Source: Rebecca billardiae RCC1528
Taxonomy: Eukaryota; Haptophyta
Reading direction: 5' to 3'
Assembly (NCBI GenBank): GCA_965240325.2
Contig: OZ251223.1
Location: forward strand, 4,402,001-4,466,000
DNA length: 64,000 nt
Shown here: positions 26,628 to 36,737 of the stretch, piece after piece
Position numbering within the stretch: position 1 is the stretch's first letter
Layout of the letters: the number at the start of each line of letters is the position of its first letter
Made by a program: the position numbers and the translations under genes
The notes under the pieces: generated by a model
The model's input: the letters and a program-made list of their open reading frames with translations, nothing else
What the model was told of the DNA's origin: nothing
Databases searched by the model: none

Positions 26628-28237
26628 GCCCGGCGCGCTCGCCGCCCTCGCCGGTGTGCCGCCCGGCGGGGCTCGGCGGCGAGGGCGCGCTCGCGCGGCT
26701 CTCGCTCGCGCGGCTGCAGCCGCCCTCGCCCTCGCCCCTCTCGCCGTGCCGCGTGCTCAACCTCCCCGCCTCGCCGCGCGACGGCGGCGGCGCGGCGCGC
26801 AGCCCAGCGGCGCGCGCGAGCGCGCTCGGCAGCGGCGCGCGCGCGGGCGGCGGCGGCAGCGCGCGCGAGAGCGGCGCCCATGGCGGCAGCCAGCCGTGCA
26901 GCCGGCCGTCGTGCCGCGGCTCGACGGGCGCCGGCTCGAGCGTCTCGCTCGCCTGGACCTCGCCGCGCGCCGCCTCGACGCCGCCCAGCTCGGCCGCCGT
27001 CAGCGCCGCCGGCCGCGCGCCGCCGCTTGAGGCGCGCGCCGGCGGCGCGGGCGGCGCGGGCGGCGCGGGCGGCGCGGCGTGGCTGCCACCGCCGCCCGCC
27101 GAGTCGGCCGGCGGCTCGATGCCCGCGTCGCCGCCCTGGCCGGCGCCGCCGCGGGCCGCCGACCGCGTCGTGCCGTGGCGCGCGCAGCCCGAGCGCGCGC
27201 GCCCCGCCGCCGCCGCCGCCGCCGCGCGCGGCCCGCGCGGCGCGGCGCCGCTGCCGCCGCGCGCGCCCGCGCCCGCGGCCACGGCCGCGGACGCTCGGCG
27301 CCGCTCGATCTCGGCGCCGCTCGGCCGGTGCGTGCCGTCGGCCAGCTCGCGCTTCGAGGCGCCGAGCGCGTCGCAGCTGCGCGCCGCGGGCATGCCGCCG
27401 TCCGCGCCGCCCTCGCCCGGCGCGCGCGCCGCGCGGCCGGCGGGGTGCGGAGGGTGCGGAGGAGCGCTCGGCGCGGCGGTGGCGGCGGCCGCGGACGGCG
27501 CGGCGCGCGGCGGCGACGACGAGGCCGCGTCCGTCGCCGCCGCCTCCGAGCTCACCGCCGCGACGCTCGCCAGCCTCCCCGCCCTCTCCGCGCCGCACGC
27601 GCACGGCCTCGACTCCGCCTCCGCCGCGCTCCTCCGCTACCGCTTCGTCCTCGCGGACCCGACGCTCTCGGGCGCGGTGCCGCGCGCGCAAGCCGAGGCG
27701 TTCCTCTCAGAGCTCGGCTTTGGCCGCGGCCTCGCGAGGCGCGCGTGCGCGGCGCTCGTCGGCGCGGACGGCGCCGTCTCGTTCGACGCGCTGTGCGGGT
27801 GGTACGCGGCGCGCGTCGACGCGGGCGCGCGCACGCACGCGGCGCGCGCCGCGCGCGCCGCGCGCTGGCGCGCGTCGGCGTGCGGCCGGCGCGCGGCGCG
27901 CGGTGCGCGGTGCTTTGGCGCGCGCACGCGCACGGCGCTGGCGTGGGCGCTGTGCGCGGGCACGCTCTTCGCGTGCTGCCTCTCCGCGCTCGCGTACGGC
28001 TACCGCTTCGGCCGCGCCAAGACGCGGCGCATGCTGCTCAGCTGGGGCCTCGCCGAGGTGCAGCGGCTCGCGCTGCTCGAGCCGGCGCTCACGCTCGGCC
28101 GCGCGGGCGCGGCGCGCGCCGCGCGGCGCACGGTGCACTTTGGCGCGTCCGTGGGCGACGCGATCAACCACGTGCTCGCGTCGGGCACCGGCCGCTGCCT
28201 GCAGGCCGTGCTCCGCGGCGCGCGCGGCGGGGCGTAG
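12866..28237 (+). CDS. Giant REJ/GPS-type surface protein with proline-rich stalk (polycystin-1-like)
   Basis: An uninterrupted frame of 5123 codons starts at a well-placed ATG (GGGCCATGG). Residues 1-22 are a signal peptide. Two near-identical ~175-residue domains follow (about 28-203 and 262-435) of a type seen in bacterial secreted nucleases and phosphatases (G-D-L-A-V-I-G, F-Y-L-T-D-R-G-W, A-A-I-S-N-A-A-N-W). Residues ~436-2895 are Pro/Ser-rich 17-residue repeats, as in algal cell-wall pherophorins. Residues ~2900-4000 resemble REJ/PKD Ig-like repeats. A GPS autoproteolysis motif with C-A-C-S-H-L-T-Q-F-A lies near 4005-4052, then a membrane helix (~4094-4113), an IQ calmodulin-binding motif (~4180), a helix pair (~4290-4347), a long disordered region, an EF-hand-like segment (~4925-4985) and a last helix (~5022-5047). 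I see no PLAT domain and no full polycystin channel. A role in Ca-linked adhesion or mechanosensing is inference. Confidence 0.8.
12951..14172. repeat. 702-bp in-frame tandem duplication inside the giant gene
   Basis: The sequence encoding the first secreted-type domain (12951-13470) recurs 702 bp downstream (13653-14172). I see only a few differences, for example a Glu-to-Ala codon change in L-P-E/A-N-L and silent changes at the left edge. The near-identity, including third positions, implies a recent duplication or ongoing gene conversion. Confidence 0.93.
14173..21560. repeat. 51-bp coding minisatellite (17-residue proline repeat)
   Basis: About 7.3 kb consists of 51-bp units encoding S-P-P-P-S-P-P-P-S-P-P-P-A-P-P-P-P, with Thr, Lys, Leu, Arg or Val replacing Ala in variant units; length divided by period suggests roughly 140 units. 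Higher-order blocks repeat (for example the runs near 17540-17900 and 18020-18360, and the two blocks near 19960-20400), showing duplications of several units at once. Because 51 is a multiple of three, all frames stay open, so long antisense frames here are artefacts. Confidence 0.93.
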
Positions 28238-28565
28238 CGCGGGCCGACGGTCCGGTCGGAGTCGGAGTCAGCTGTTCGGGCCGCGGATCGGCCCATCACG
28301 TCATGCGACATCGGCGCGCGTCCCGCGTCTGTAGTTTGTGACGGCTGCGCTGCTGCGTGCTGACGATGATCGATGCTACTGCTGATGATGCGCGCATACG
28401 CATGTCAAGGACGAGCGCAGCTGATGCGCGCGCGCTGCGCGTGGCGGTATATCGCACGCGCACTGCCGTGATGCATGCTGCGCTGATCCTCCAGACGACG
28501 CGATAAAAAGCGCATGCCGCCATGCTGAACGACAACGACAAAAAACGCGCGGCCGGGCAAAATGA

Positions 28566-28637
28566 GGTCCTACTTGGATTCGAACCAAGGTCTGGAGATT
28601 CAGAGTCTCCCGTGCTGACCAACTACACTATAAGACC
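28566..28637 (-). tRNA. tRNA-Gln (anticodon CUG)
   Basis: On the minus strand the sequence runs GGTCTTA (acceptor), GTGT-AGTTGGTCA-GCAC (D arm), GGAGA-CTCTGAA-TCTCC (anticodon arm), then a T arm with GGTTCGAATCC and TAGGACC closing the acceptor. All stems pair. The seven-base anticodon loop gives CTG, reading CAG. It is 72 nt with no intron and no encoded CCA, as expected for a eukaryotic nuclear tRNA gene. It stands alone between the giant gene and NAA25. Confidence 0.96.
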
Positions 28638-28981
28638 GTCACGTAGCGACGATAGGCGTGTTTTTTGGGTACTTGAACATACGCGCAGGTGATGACTCCT
28701 TGGGGTCAAACCCGGGCCGCTGTTGGGCTGCTGGTGAACAACGCCAACGGCGACGAGTCGGCGCCGCGGCCATCGGCTTAAGATGACACTGCTTGAGTGC
28801 TGTCGTATAGCTATAGCTAGTTACATGGTCGCGTAGTGATTGAGTCGTAAGTCAAATAAGCCCAGCACGACAGGCACTCGCCGCGCGCGGCGTGAAGCTA
28901 CGCCGAGCAGCAGGCTGACGCGGAGCAGCCGCCATCCGGCCCGATCCGCGCGGATCACGTGCTCAGCAGTATACGTGCTCA
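28638..28981. other. No supported gene
   Basis: These 344 bases between the tRNA and the NAA25 stop codon hold a T-arm-like fragment at 28701-28718 that lacks the rest of a tRNA. I see nothing else. Confidence 0.5.
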
Positions 28982-29490
28982 TCACGCCGGCGCCGCGCCC
29001 ACGCGCGCGAGCGCGCGCGCGCAGCCGTCGAGCCTCGCGTGCAGCTGCGCGCACGCGCTCGCGTACGACGCGCCCAGCCGCTCGGCGAGCTCCGTGCGCG
29101 CCTCCTCGGCGCAGCCCTCGATGGGCGGCTGGGCCGCGCAGGTTGGCAGCACGAGCAGCGGCAGCGGCGTCGCGGCCTCGCCCGCCGCCGCCGCCGGTCC
29201 GCACGCGGCGAGCGGCGCGAGCGCAGCGCACAGCCGCTCGGCCGCGGCGGCGGCGCGGCGCGCCGCCTCGCGCAGCGGCGCGCGGCACGCCGCGGCCAGC
29301 TCGGCATCCTCCGCCGCGGCGGCGGCGCCCCCCTTGCCCTTAGCGCCGCCTGGCCTGCACGGCGCGCGCGCGCGCACGGCCTCGTCCCACGCGTGCAGCG
29401 CCAGACTCGCAGCGGGCAGCTGCACGCGCGCCAGCTCGGACGCGTGGGCGAGCGCGTGCGCGCCCAGCAGCGCGGCCGGCTCGGCAGCGC

Positions 29491-29537
<47 letters not shown>

Positions 29538-29723
29538 GCGGCGGCGAGTGCGGCCGCCGCGGCCGCGTCGCTGGGCGCAAACATGGCGCCCACGTGCTCA
29601 GCGGCGCGCTCGACCGCCGCCGCCCAGTCGCCGAGCTGCGCGCCCAGCGCGCCCAGCGCCGCCTCCGTGGGCTCCAGCGCCGCGGCCGCCCCACCGCCGC
29701 CGCCCGCACCGCCCGCCGCCGCC

Positions 29724-29771
<48 letters not shown>

Positions 29772-31510
29772 GCCGCCTGGGCGTGCGCCGCCCGCCAGCG
29801 GCGCTCGTCGAGGAGCGAGGCAGCGGCGCGCGTGGCGCCGAGCGCGAGGAGGGCGAGATCGGCGTGCGCGAACGCCGGCGCCTCCGCCTCCGCCTCCGCG
29901 GCGACCAGCGCCTCCGCCGCCGCCTCCGCCGCCGCGCCGTCCGCGCCCATCGCGGCCAGCAGCGCGCGCGCGTGCAGCCAGCCCGCCGCGAGCGCGTGCG
30001 CGCACGCGCGGTGCACCGCGGCCGCGGCGGGCTTGCGCGCGCTCGAGTCGAAGACGGAGGTGTCGAGGTTGGAGACGAGGGCGGAGGCGGAGCGCGCGGC
30101 GGCGCGCGCGTCCGCGCCGCTCGCGCCGCCCGTGCGCTCCACTGCGCGGGGCGGCGCGCGCGCGGAGGCGGGGCGGGGCGGCGCGGCGCGGCGCGACAGG
30201 GCCGCGCGGTCGGCGGCGGTGCGCGCGGCGCGCGCGGCGGCGCGCGCGGCGCCGCGCGCGGCGCGGAGCGGTGCTTGCGCGCGCCGCGCGCGCACCAAGC
30301 CGCAGCCCGGCGAGCGCCGCCCGCGCGGCGCGCACGTCCGCGGGCGCCGCGGCCGCGTCGAGCTGCGCCACGCACAGCTCGCACCACGCGCGCCACCTCG
30401 AGCCGCGCAGCCGCGCGCGCAGCGCCCCCAGCTGCAGCGCCTGCGCGGGGCGGCCATGCTTGTACGGCAGCACCGCGCTGTCAGCCAGCTCGCGCGCGCC
30501 CTCGGCATGCAACGCGAGCGAGTCGGACGCGGCGTCGCGCGCGGCGTCGAGCTCGCCGAGCGCGAGCAGCGCGGGCAGCAGCACGTACCCGAGGCTCTCC
30601 CGCTGCAGCTTGCGCGTGCCCAGCTCCGCGCACGCCTCGGCCACGAGCGAGGCCGCGCCCAGCCGCGCGCACAGCGCCGCGCGCCACAGCTTGAGGCACG
30701 AGTTGGCGGCGGAGCGGCGGGAGGCGGCGCGCAGCAGCAGCAGCGCGCGCGCGGCCGCGCGCGCCTCGCGCGCGGCCGCGCGCGGCCGCGCCTCGCGCGG
30801 CGGCGCGCGGAGCAGCGCGGCCAGCGCGGCCAGCGGGCACGCGCCGCGCGCCCACGCCTGCGCCGCGCTCAGCGCGAGCCCGTCCGCGGGCTGCAGCGCC
30901 GTGGGCTCGAGCGCGCACCCGAGGGGCAGCGCCGCGGCGTACGCGCCGGCGAGGGCGGCGGCGCGCGCGTGCGCGAGGCTGGGCGCGCAGCCGTCGTCGA
31001 CGCCGAGCGCGGAGCGCCACTGCGCCGCCGTGATCGCGCGCTGCGCCGCGCCCACGCTCGCGCCCGCGCCGTCCGCGCCGCCGTCCGCGCCGCCGTCCGC
31101 GCCGCCGAGCGCGCGCGCGCACAGCGCGGCGCGCGCGGCGGGCGCGCGCAGCAGCGCCGCCGCTGCGCGCAGGTGCGCACGCACGTCGCTGCCGGCGCAC
31201 GGGCGCTCGGCGAAGCGCGTGTAGTACTCGCGCAGCGCGTCGGCCAGCGCGTCGCACTCCGCGCCGAGCGCGCCCGCGCCACCCTCCGCGCCGCCGCCGC
31301 CGCCCTCCGCCGAGCCGGCCGCGTCCGCCGCGGCCGCGGCCGCGCGCAGCAGCCGCAGCCGAACGTCGACGGCGCCGAGCTGCGGCGCGCGGCCGCGCGG
31401 CTGGCGCTCGGCGAGGGTGCTGAGCACGCCGAGCGCGCGCGCGGCGCGCGCGTCGAGGTCGGCCGGCGCCGCCCACGCGCCCGCGCCCTCCTCCTCGTCC
31501 GCGTCCGCGT

Positions 31511-31551
<41 letters not shown>

Positions 31552-32562
31552 GCGTCGGCAGGGCCGTCGTCCGCGGCCGCGGCCGCGGCCGCGGCGGCGC
31601 TCTCAACCGCGCGCGCGCTCGGCGGCAGGCCGAGGGCGGAGAGGTAGCGGACGAGGCCGAGCCAGTCCTCCTCGCCCGCGCCCGCCGAGAGCAGCGCCTC
31701 CTCGCGCAGCGCCACCGCCTCCTCCGCGCGCCCGAGCGCCGCGACGCTCGCCGCGCGCACGTCCGCGCGCTCGGCTGCGGAGAGGTGGCGCGCGCCCAGC
31801 GACGAGCTGGCGAGGGCGAGCGCGCGCGCCGCGCCCGGCTCGCCGCCCTGCGCGCGCGCGACGGCGAGGGCGAGGCGGAGCTCGGCGAGCGAGGCCGGCC
31901 CGCCCGCCTTGTCCATCATCGCGCCCGCGAGCTGCACCAGCTTGGCGCCCAGCGCGCCGTCCGCCGCCGCGCGCGCCTGCAGCAGCACGCTCGCCAGGGC
32001 CCACATCTGGTAGCCGCGCGCGCGCTCGGCCGAGCCCGAGGCGGCGGCGTGGCGCGCGAGCCGGACGGCGACGGCCTGCTGCTTCGCGTACTGGAACACG
32101 CGCGCGTGCGCGAAGAACAGGTGCGACGCCAGCGTCTCCGACGCCCAGCCGTCCGCGCCGACCGCGATCTCGTGGATCTCGACCACCGCCTCGAGCTGGC
32201 CCGCCGCGCGGTACAGCATGGAGAGGGCGTGCATCAGGCCCTCCTCGACGGGCGCGCGGATGCCCGCGCGCGCGGCCGCGCCGAGCGCGAGCGCCTCCTC
32301 CGCGCGCCCCGTGCGCAGCAGCGCCATACCCTTGAGCGCCTGCGCGGCGGCGGCGCGCGAGCGAGCGAGCGGCGCGCCTCGCCGTCGGCCGCGCGCCCGG
32401 CTGGTTGTGTGCGCGCGCGCGCGCGGCGGCGGCGCGGCCCACCTGGAAGATGGGCACCACGCCCTTCTTCAGCACGCCGTCGCACAGCTTGAGCGCCTGC
32501 TTGTAGTTGGCCGCGTCGAGCGCGTCGTACACCTGGTTGAGCTTCGCGTCGGAGGGCGCCAT
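28982..32562 (-). CDS. NAA25: N-terminal acetyltransferase B auxiliary subunit, NAA25/MDM20
   Basis: This is the non-catalytic partner of NAA20 in the cytosolic NatB complex, which acetylates Met-Asp/Glu/Asn/Gln N-termini and sits at the ribosome. Three exons give a consistent frame: 32443-32562, 30296-32339 and 28982-30141. The introns (32340-32442, phase 0; 30142-30295, phase 1) both begin GTG and end CGCAG. The product is 1107 residues, somewhat longer than the human protein. Exon 1 reads M-A-P-S-D-A-K-L-N-Q-V-Y-D-A-L-D and continues K-Q-A-L-K-L-C-D, a typical NAA25 start. TPR-like helices follow (A-L-K-G-M-A-L-L-R-T-G-R). Family landmarks include L-G-Y-V-L-L-P-A-L near the end of the solenoid and V-S-N-L-D-T-S-V-F in exon 3. 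Insertions particular to this gene are a 15-glutamine tract (29722-29771) and an Asp-Ala repeat (about 29495-29540). Splice sites are inferred from motif and phase, not from transcripts. Confidence 0.88.
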
Positions 32563-32729
32563 CGTGCGACGTGCTCTCACTGCAGCGCGCCGCCCTGGCC
32601 AGCGCGCCAACGCCCACCAGTCCGGACTGTGCATCCCGGCGACGGCCGGACGCGGGAACTCGCCGAGGTGGCGCTTTTTGAAGTCACACTACCTTGCGAT
32701 CGCAGGAGCTCGACGATCATTCTGCGCCC
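32563..32729. promoter_or_regulatory. Putative shared divergent promoter
   Basis: Only 167 bp separate the start codons of NAA25 (minus strand) and the 341-residue acidic protein (plus strand), so the two must share promoter space. I see no TATA box. An AT-leaning patch with a T run lies at 32673-32695. Confidence 0.45.
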
Positions 32730-33755
32730 ATGCTCAGGCCGCGCCCGCCCGCGGCGCCGCCTGGCCGCGGTCGGTCAGGCGCCGAGCTGCGCCGGCGCAT
32801 GTATGCCACGTGGAAGCCCGCGCCGCCACACCCCGCCACCGAGCGCGCGGACGACGCGCCGCTCGTGGGCCGCCTCCGCCCCAAGAGGGCGGCGGCGGGA
32901 GCGGCGGCGTCCGCACAGCTCGCCGCGCCTTCGAGCGAGAATGCCGACCCGCAGCTCGTGGCCGCGCCCGAGGCAGCGCAGCCAGGCGTCGTGGCGCGCA
33001 AGTCGTCTCGGCTCCGCGTGCTTGCGGCCGTCTCCGACGGCCGCGCCGCCGGGCCCAACGACGCCGTGCGCCCAGCAGCCGCTGAGGCGCGCGATGTCGC
33101 GCGGGCGCAGCGCGCGCGCGCCGAGCCGCTCGCTCCGAGCGCTCCAGCCGCGGCGGCCGAGCCGCGCGTGACGCGTTCTGCTGATGCGGGCACCGGGCCG
33201 CCCGCGGAGGCGTCGGGTGCGCGTGCGGCCGCTCGTGCGCCCAGCTCGCCGCTGCGCGCGCGCGGCGGTCCTGCCGCGCAGCGGCCGCCTGCGCTTGCGC
33301 CCTCCACGCCGGCCACCGGCTCGAGGCCCGCGCCAGGGCGGAGTCTCGCCTCACCCGCCGAGGCCGCGGCGCCGGCGGTGGGCTCGGCAGGCGACTCCGC
33401 CGTGCTGGCGTTCGAGCCGCCCTCGCCCGACGACATGCGCTCGGACGGTGTGCAGCCCGCGCCGGGCGCCGCCGCCGCGTCGCCGCTCACGCCGCGAGTG
33501 GCGGCGAGGACGCCGCCATCGGCGCGGCCGCCCGTCCGGCGGCCGCTTGCGCCGCAGCCGACGCCACCGCCGCAGCCGTCGGCCGTGCGGCCCGCGTCCG
33601 GGCACCGCGCGCGCGTGCACGTCCCCGAGGGCTTGAGCGAGGACGAGGACGCGGACGCGGAGGGAGACGGCTCCGAGGAGCTCAGCCTGTCCGACGTGAG
33701 CGACGTCGAGACGCTGGCGTCGCTCGACCCGCCAAGTGGCGGCGCGGGGGCGTGA
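32730..33755 (+). CDS. Disordered basic/proline-rich protein with acidic tail, function unknown
   Basis: The protein has 341 residues from the ATG at 32730; upstream codons in frame offer only a TTG. It is almost wholly low complexity. There are basic patches near the N-terminus (R-L-R-P-K-R, then K-S-S-R-L-R), many Ser/Thr-Pro sites (for example S-P-L-T-P-R and R-T-P-P) that could be phosphorylated by proline-directed kinases, and a C-terminal acidic stretch beginning S-E-D-E-D-A-D-A-E. No catalytic domain is visible. The composition suggests a nuclear or chromatin-associated protein, but this is a guess. It shares a short divergent promoter with NAA25. The consistent frame with a clean end and the distinct charge layout argue that it is a real gene. 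Confidence 0.55.
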   Translation: MLRPRPPAAPPGRGRSGAELRRRMYATWKPAPPHPATERADDAPLVGRLRPKRAAAGAAASAQLAAPSSENADPQLVAAPEAAQPGVVARKSSRLRVLAAVSDGRAAGPNDAVRPAAAEARDVARAQRARAEPLAPSAPAAAAEPRVTRSADAGTGPPAEASGARAAARAPSSPLRARGGPAAQRPPALAPSTPATGSRPAPGRSLASPAEAAAPAVGSAGDSAVLAFEPPSPDDMRSDGVQPAPGAAAASPLTPRVAARTPPSARPPVRRPLAPQPTPPPQPSAVRPASGHRARVHVPEGLSEDEDADAEGDGSEELSLSDVSDVETLASLDPPSGGAGA

Positions 33756-34072
33756 TGGGGCGATGGCCCGTCGGTCGATCTACTGGCTGGATCATGCCCG
33801 TCGTCAACGTCAGCGCGCCGCGCCCAGTCAAGAACTGGTCATGGACGAAAATAATATCATCAAGAAAATCGATATAAACTCAGAAATGACAGAAAATAAC
33901 AATTATACGCGTACTGTTGCCTGAGCTGTGTGCGTCTCTTATTATATTCTTAGCCACCCGTTCCACGGGGTGTTGTTCCGCCGCCAGGCGCCCCGGCTGG
34001 TGGCGGACTGGCGGAAGGATGGCGAACAGGTGGGCGCGTGGCCGACGTGCGGACCGAGATATGCGTGACTTG
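33756..34072. other. AT-rich intergenic stretch, no gene
   Basis: An A-rich patch at 33840-33910 stands out against the GC-rich surroundings and could hold the 3' end of the upstream gene. I see nothing else. Confidence 0.45.
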
Positions 34073-35059
34073 GGCGGCGCGCGCCGCGCGGGCGGGAGGG
34101 CTCGGACCCATGCGCGCCTTTGAGCGCCCGGCGACCGCGCGCGCATCGGCTTCCTCCGCCTGCAAGTCGCCCGCGCCCGCGGCGGCCGCCCGCTTCGAGG
34201 GGGTTGACTGCGCCCGAGTCTGCTCGCGGCCGAGCGCAGGGATGAGTTGAGCGCGGCGCGAGGCGGCGATCACGATCGGGCGATCGCATGCGCCCATCTG
34301 CGCCCTATTTGCCACGGCGTGACAGCTTCAGCGTGCGTATGTGACCCCACTTGTCAGGCATGTCGGGGAGCGGGCGAGCTCTGTCGGCCAGCGTGTCCGC
34401 CCGCGCCGCGTGCTCGAAGGGCTCTACGCGTCGGATGTCGCTCCGTGGCGTCTCGTGATGTCTTCGCTACGCAAGCTGGCGGGCACGGTTGGTCCGCATC
34501 CGTAGTCATGGGGACGTCCACTGATGCCGTGTGCACCACTGTGACAGAACTCAAGAAGCAACTTCTTCTCGACCAGAGTTGTCGTCAGCATTGACGCACG
34601 TTGCGAGCTGGCAGAGCAGTGGATGGCATGACCTTGGTGGCCCACGCGGGGCTGTACACGGCCATGGCCATGCACTGATGCCGGTTGTGACGTGTTTCCG
34701 CGTCGTATGGCCCTGTGCGCACGCGGCGCGGGCGGACACACTGGCCGACGGTGCTCGCCTGCTACCCGACATCCCTGACAAGTGGGGTGACATACGCACG
34801 CTGAAGCGGTCGCGCCGTGGCAGATGGGGCGCATATGGGCGCACACGATCGCCCGATCACGATCGCCGCCTCGCGCCGCGCTCGACTCATCCCTGCGCTC
34901 GGCGGCGAGCAGGCTCGGGCGCAGTCAACCCACTCGAAGCGGGCGGCGGTCGCGGCCGCGGGCGACTCGCAGGCGGAGGAAGCCGATGCGCGCGCGGTCG
35001 CCGGGCGCTCGAAGGCACGCATGGGCCCGAGCCACCTCGCCAGCGCGGCGCGCGCCGCC
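34073..35059. mobile_element. Foldback element 3: 0.34-kb diverged inverted arms
   Basis: Left arm 34073-34413 and right arm 34719-35059 are reverse complements with visible substitutions and small indels, so they are older than the other pairs. The spacer is about 305 bp, with traces of further similarity at its edges. The tips begin GGCGGCGCGCGCCGCG. I see no target duplication and no gene. It lies between the acidic-protein gene and DXO. Confidence 0.8.
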
Positions 35060-35164
35060 AACAGCAAGTCATCGACAGCAGAGCGCGTGGAACGCCGCGA
35101 CGTCGACGTCGCCCGCCCGCCCCCGCCCCTTCTCAACGGCCGCGGCCCCGCGTGCTCCCACTGT

Positions 35165-35213
35165 GGTCCGGGAGCTCAAAAGGTGCAACTTGCACCTTTT
35201 GAGCTCCCGGACC
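35165..35213. repeat. Perfect 49-bp palindrome upstream of DXO
   Basis: A 24-base arm (GGTCCGGGAGCTCAAAAGGTGCAA) is followed after a single C by its exact reverse complement. It begins 184 bp before the DXO start codon. In RNA it would form a long perfect hairpin; in DNA it could extrude or act as a terminator or binding site. Function unknown. Confidence 0.93.
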
Positions 35214-35348
35214 GTGTCCGAACTAATCGCCTTTCTGGAACGGGTGGAAACTGTATCCGTACGCTGAACGCGGGCCGGGCGCTGACGACGCTCCGCGCTC
35301 GCCAGCGAGCCTGGACCGCGCGCAGCCAGTGGCGCGCGTCTCGGTCGC

Positions 35349-36470
35349 ATGCTCGTCGCGCAGCGCGCGGTCGAGACGGTCGAGGAGCTGAGCGCGGCGT
35401 CCTGCATCGCGTACGACGAGCCGAAGGAGATCGCGTGCTTCAGCCGCGCCGCCGACCGCTCGGTCGCGTACAACGACCGCTCGCAGCTGCGCGCGTTTGT
35501 GCGCGCGAGCGTGGGCGCGGACCTGAACAAGGGCTTCGACACGTTCGTGGACAAGGCGGCGGACGCGGGCGCGCCGCTCGGCGACGTGCTTGGCGCGCTG
35601 GCGCATAAGGGGCTGGACACCGACAGCGCGCACTTCGTCACCTACCGCAACAACCTGAACAAGCTGCTGCACGTGCCGTACAACGCGCGGGACGCGTGGG
35701 AGATTGGCGTCGAGCGGCGCGGCCGCACCGTGCACCTGCACGTGCTGCAGACGGAGGCGGAGCGCGCGCGCGAGGCGGGGCGGAGCGAGGCGGAGCGGCG
35801 CACCGCGTACTGGGGCTACGCCTTCGAGGCCGCCTCCACCGCCTCCGAGGCGGCGGGCGGCTCGGACGACGGCCCGCTCAACGCAAACGCAGAGTTCTGC
35901 TCGGTCGCGCGCACCAAGCTCGGCGGCAACCGGCTCGTGTTCGCGGCGGAGGTGGACGCGGAGCGCCGCGGCTTCGGCGAGGCGGGCGGGGGCGAGCGCG
36001 CGATGCGCCAGTACGTCGAGCTCAAGACGACCAAGCTCCTCGACGGCGAGCGCGAGCGGCACACGCTCGAGCGGCACAAGATGGCCAAGTGGTGGCTGCA
36101 GTCCTTCCTGCTCGGCGTGCGCACCGTCGTGTGCGGCTTCAGGGACGAGGGCGGCGTGCTGCGCAAGACGCAGGACTTCGAGACGAAGCAGCTGCCCAAG
36201 TTCGTCCGCGGCGCGTGGCACCCGCACGTCATGCTCAACTTCGGCGACGCCGCGCTCGGCTGGCTGTACGAGCGCGTGATCGCAGGCCCGCCCACCGGCA
36301 GGTACGTGCTGGCGTACGACCCGGCCGGGCGGCGGCTGCTGCTGCGGATAGCGCCGGCAGGCGTGCTGCCCGAGCCGACGCCGAGCGTGGGCGCGAAGCG
36401 CCCGCGTGACGACGAGGACGCCGCCGCCGAGGACGGCCAGGCGCGCGCCGGCGCGCCGGCCGCGGACTGA
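35349..36470 (+). CDS. DXO: DXO/RAI1-family decapping and 5'-end-processing nuclease
   Basis: The protein has 373 residues. Family members (DXO/Dom3Z, Rai1) remove incomplete, NAD or triphosphate 5' ends from RNA, and some also degrade it 5' to 3'. The active-site motifs are all present and in order: D-E-P-K-E-I-A-C-F-S near residue 23, R100 in T-Y-R-N-N-L, G-Y-A-F-E160, E-F-C-S-V-A-R-T-K-L (182-191), A-E201-V-D203, and Y-V-E224-L-K226, followed by K-W-W-L-Q-S-F-L-L-G-V and G-F-R-D. The acidic residues and lysine correspond to the metal-binding and catalytic set of this family. The C-terminus has a basic patch K-R-P-R that may be a nuclear signal. It is a single exon from the ATG at 35349. 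A first exon upstream cannot be excluded, since the family N-terminus varies. Confidence 0.93.
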   Translation: MLVAQRAVETVEELSAASCIAYDEPKEIACFSRAADRSVAYNDRSQLRAFVRASVGADLNKGFDTFVDKAADAGAPLGDVLGALAHKGLDTDSAHFVTYRNNLNKLLHVPYNARDAWEIGVERRGRTVHLHVLQTEAERAREAGRSEAERRTAYWGYAFEAASTASEAAGGSDDGPLNANAEFCSVARTKLGGNRLVFAAEVDAERRGFGEAGGGERAMRQYVELKTTKLLDGERERHTLERHKMAKWWLQSFLLGVRTVVCGFRDEGGVLRKTQDFETKQLPKFVRGAWHPHVMLNFGDAALGWLYERVIAGPPTGRYVLAYDPAGRRLLLRIAPAGVLPEPTPSVGAKRPRDDEDAAAEDGQARAGAPAAD

Positions 36471-36737
36471 GAGTGGCCACCGCCAGTGACGACTCGTCAG
36501 CATGCCGATTCTTTCTGACCGAGTCGCACTGCTTGACTGCTGCTGTTACTATGTGACTGCTGCTGCGAGCGCAGAGCCTGGCACGCAGCTGCTGCGCGCG
36601 CATGCTATATACTCATATTATATAGCGTCGGGCCGGCCGGCCGGCCAGCCGCGGAGCCATAAGCCCGATTGATGACGACTACTTCAATATATTAAATACT
36701 ACGAGAAAGAATTATAGTGACGAATAATAAATTACAG

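Noticed and set aside
21242-27691. Minus-strand frame of 2149 codons, Arg/Ala-rich
   Set aside because: Shadow of the receptor gene in a region above 80% GC, where stop codons are rare in every frame. The sense frame has the GPS, IQ and membrane signals.
28701-28718. Second tRNA hinted by GGGTCAAACCC
   Set aside because: Only a T-arm-like hairpin. No anticodon arm or matching acceptor stem lies at the right distance.
30275-30296. A 22-nt intron in NAA25 (GTGCGC...GCAAG)
   Set aside because: It restores frame but is far shorter than the other introns here. The 154-nt alternative ending CGCGCAG also restores frame and joins better-conserved sequence.
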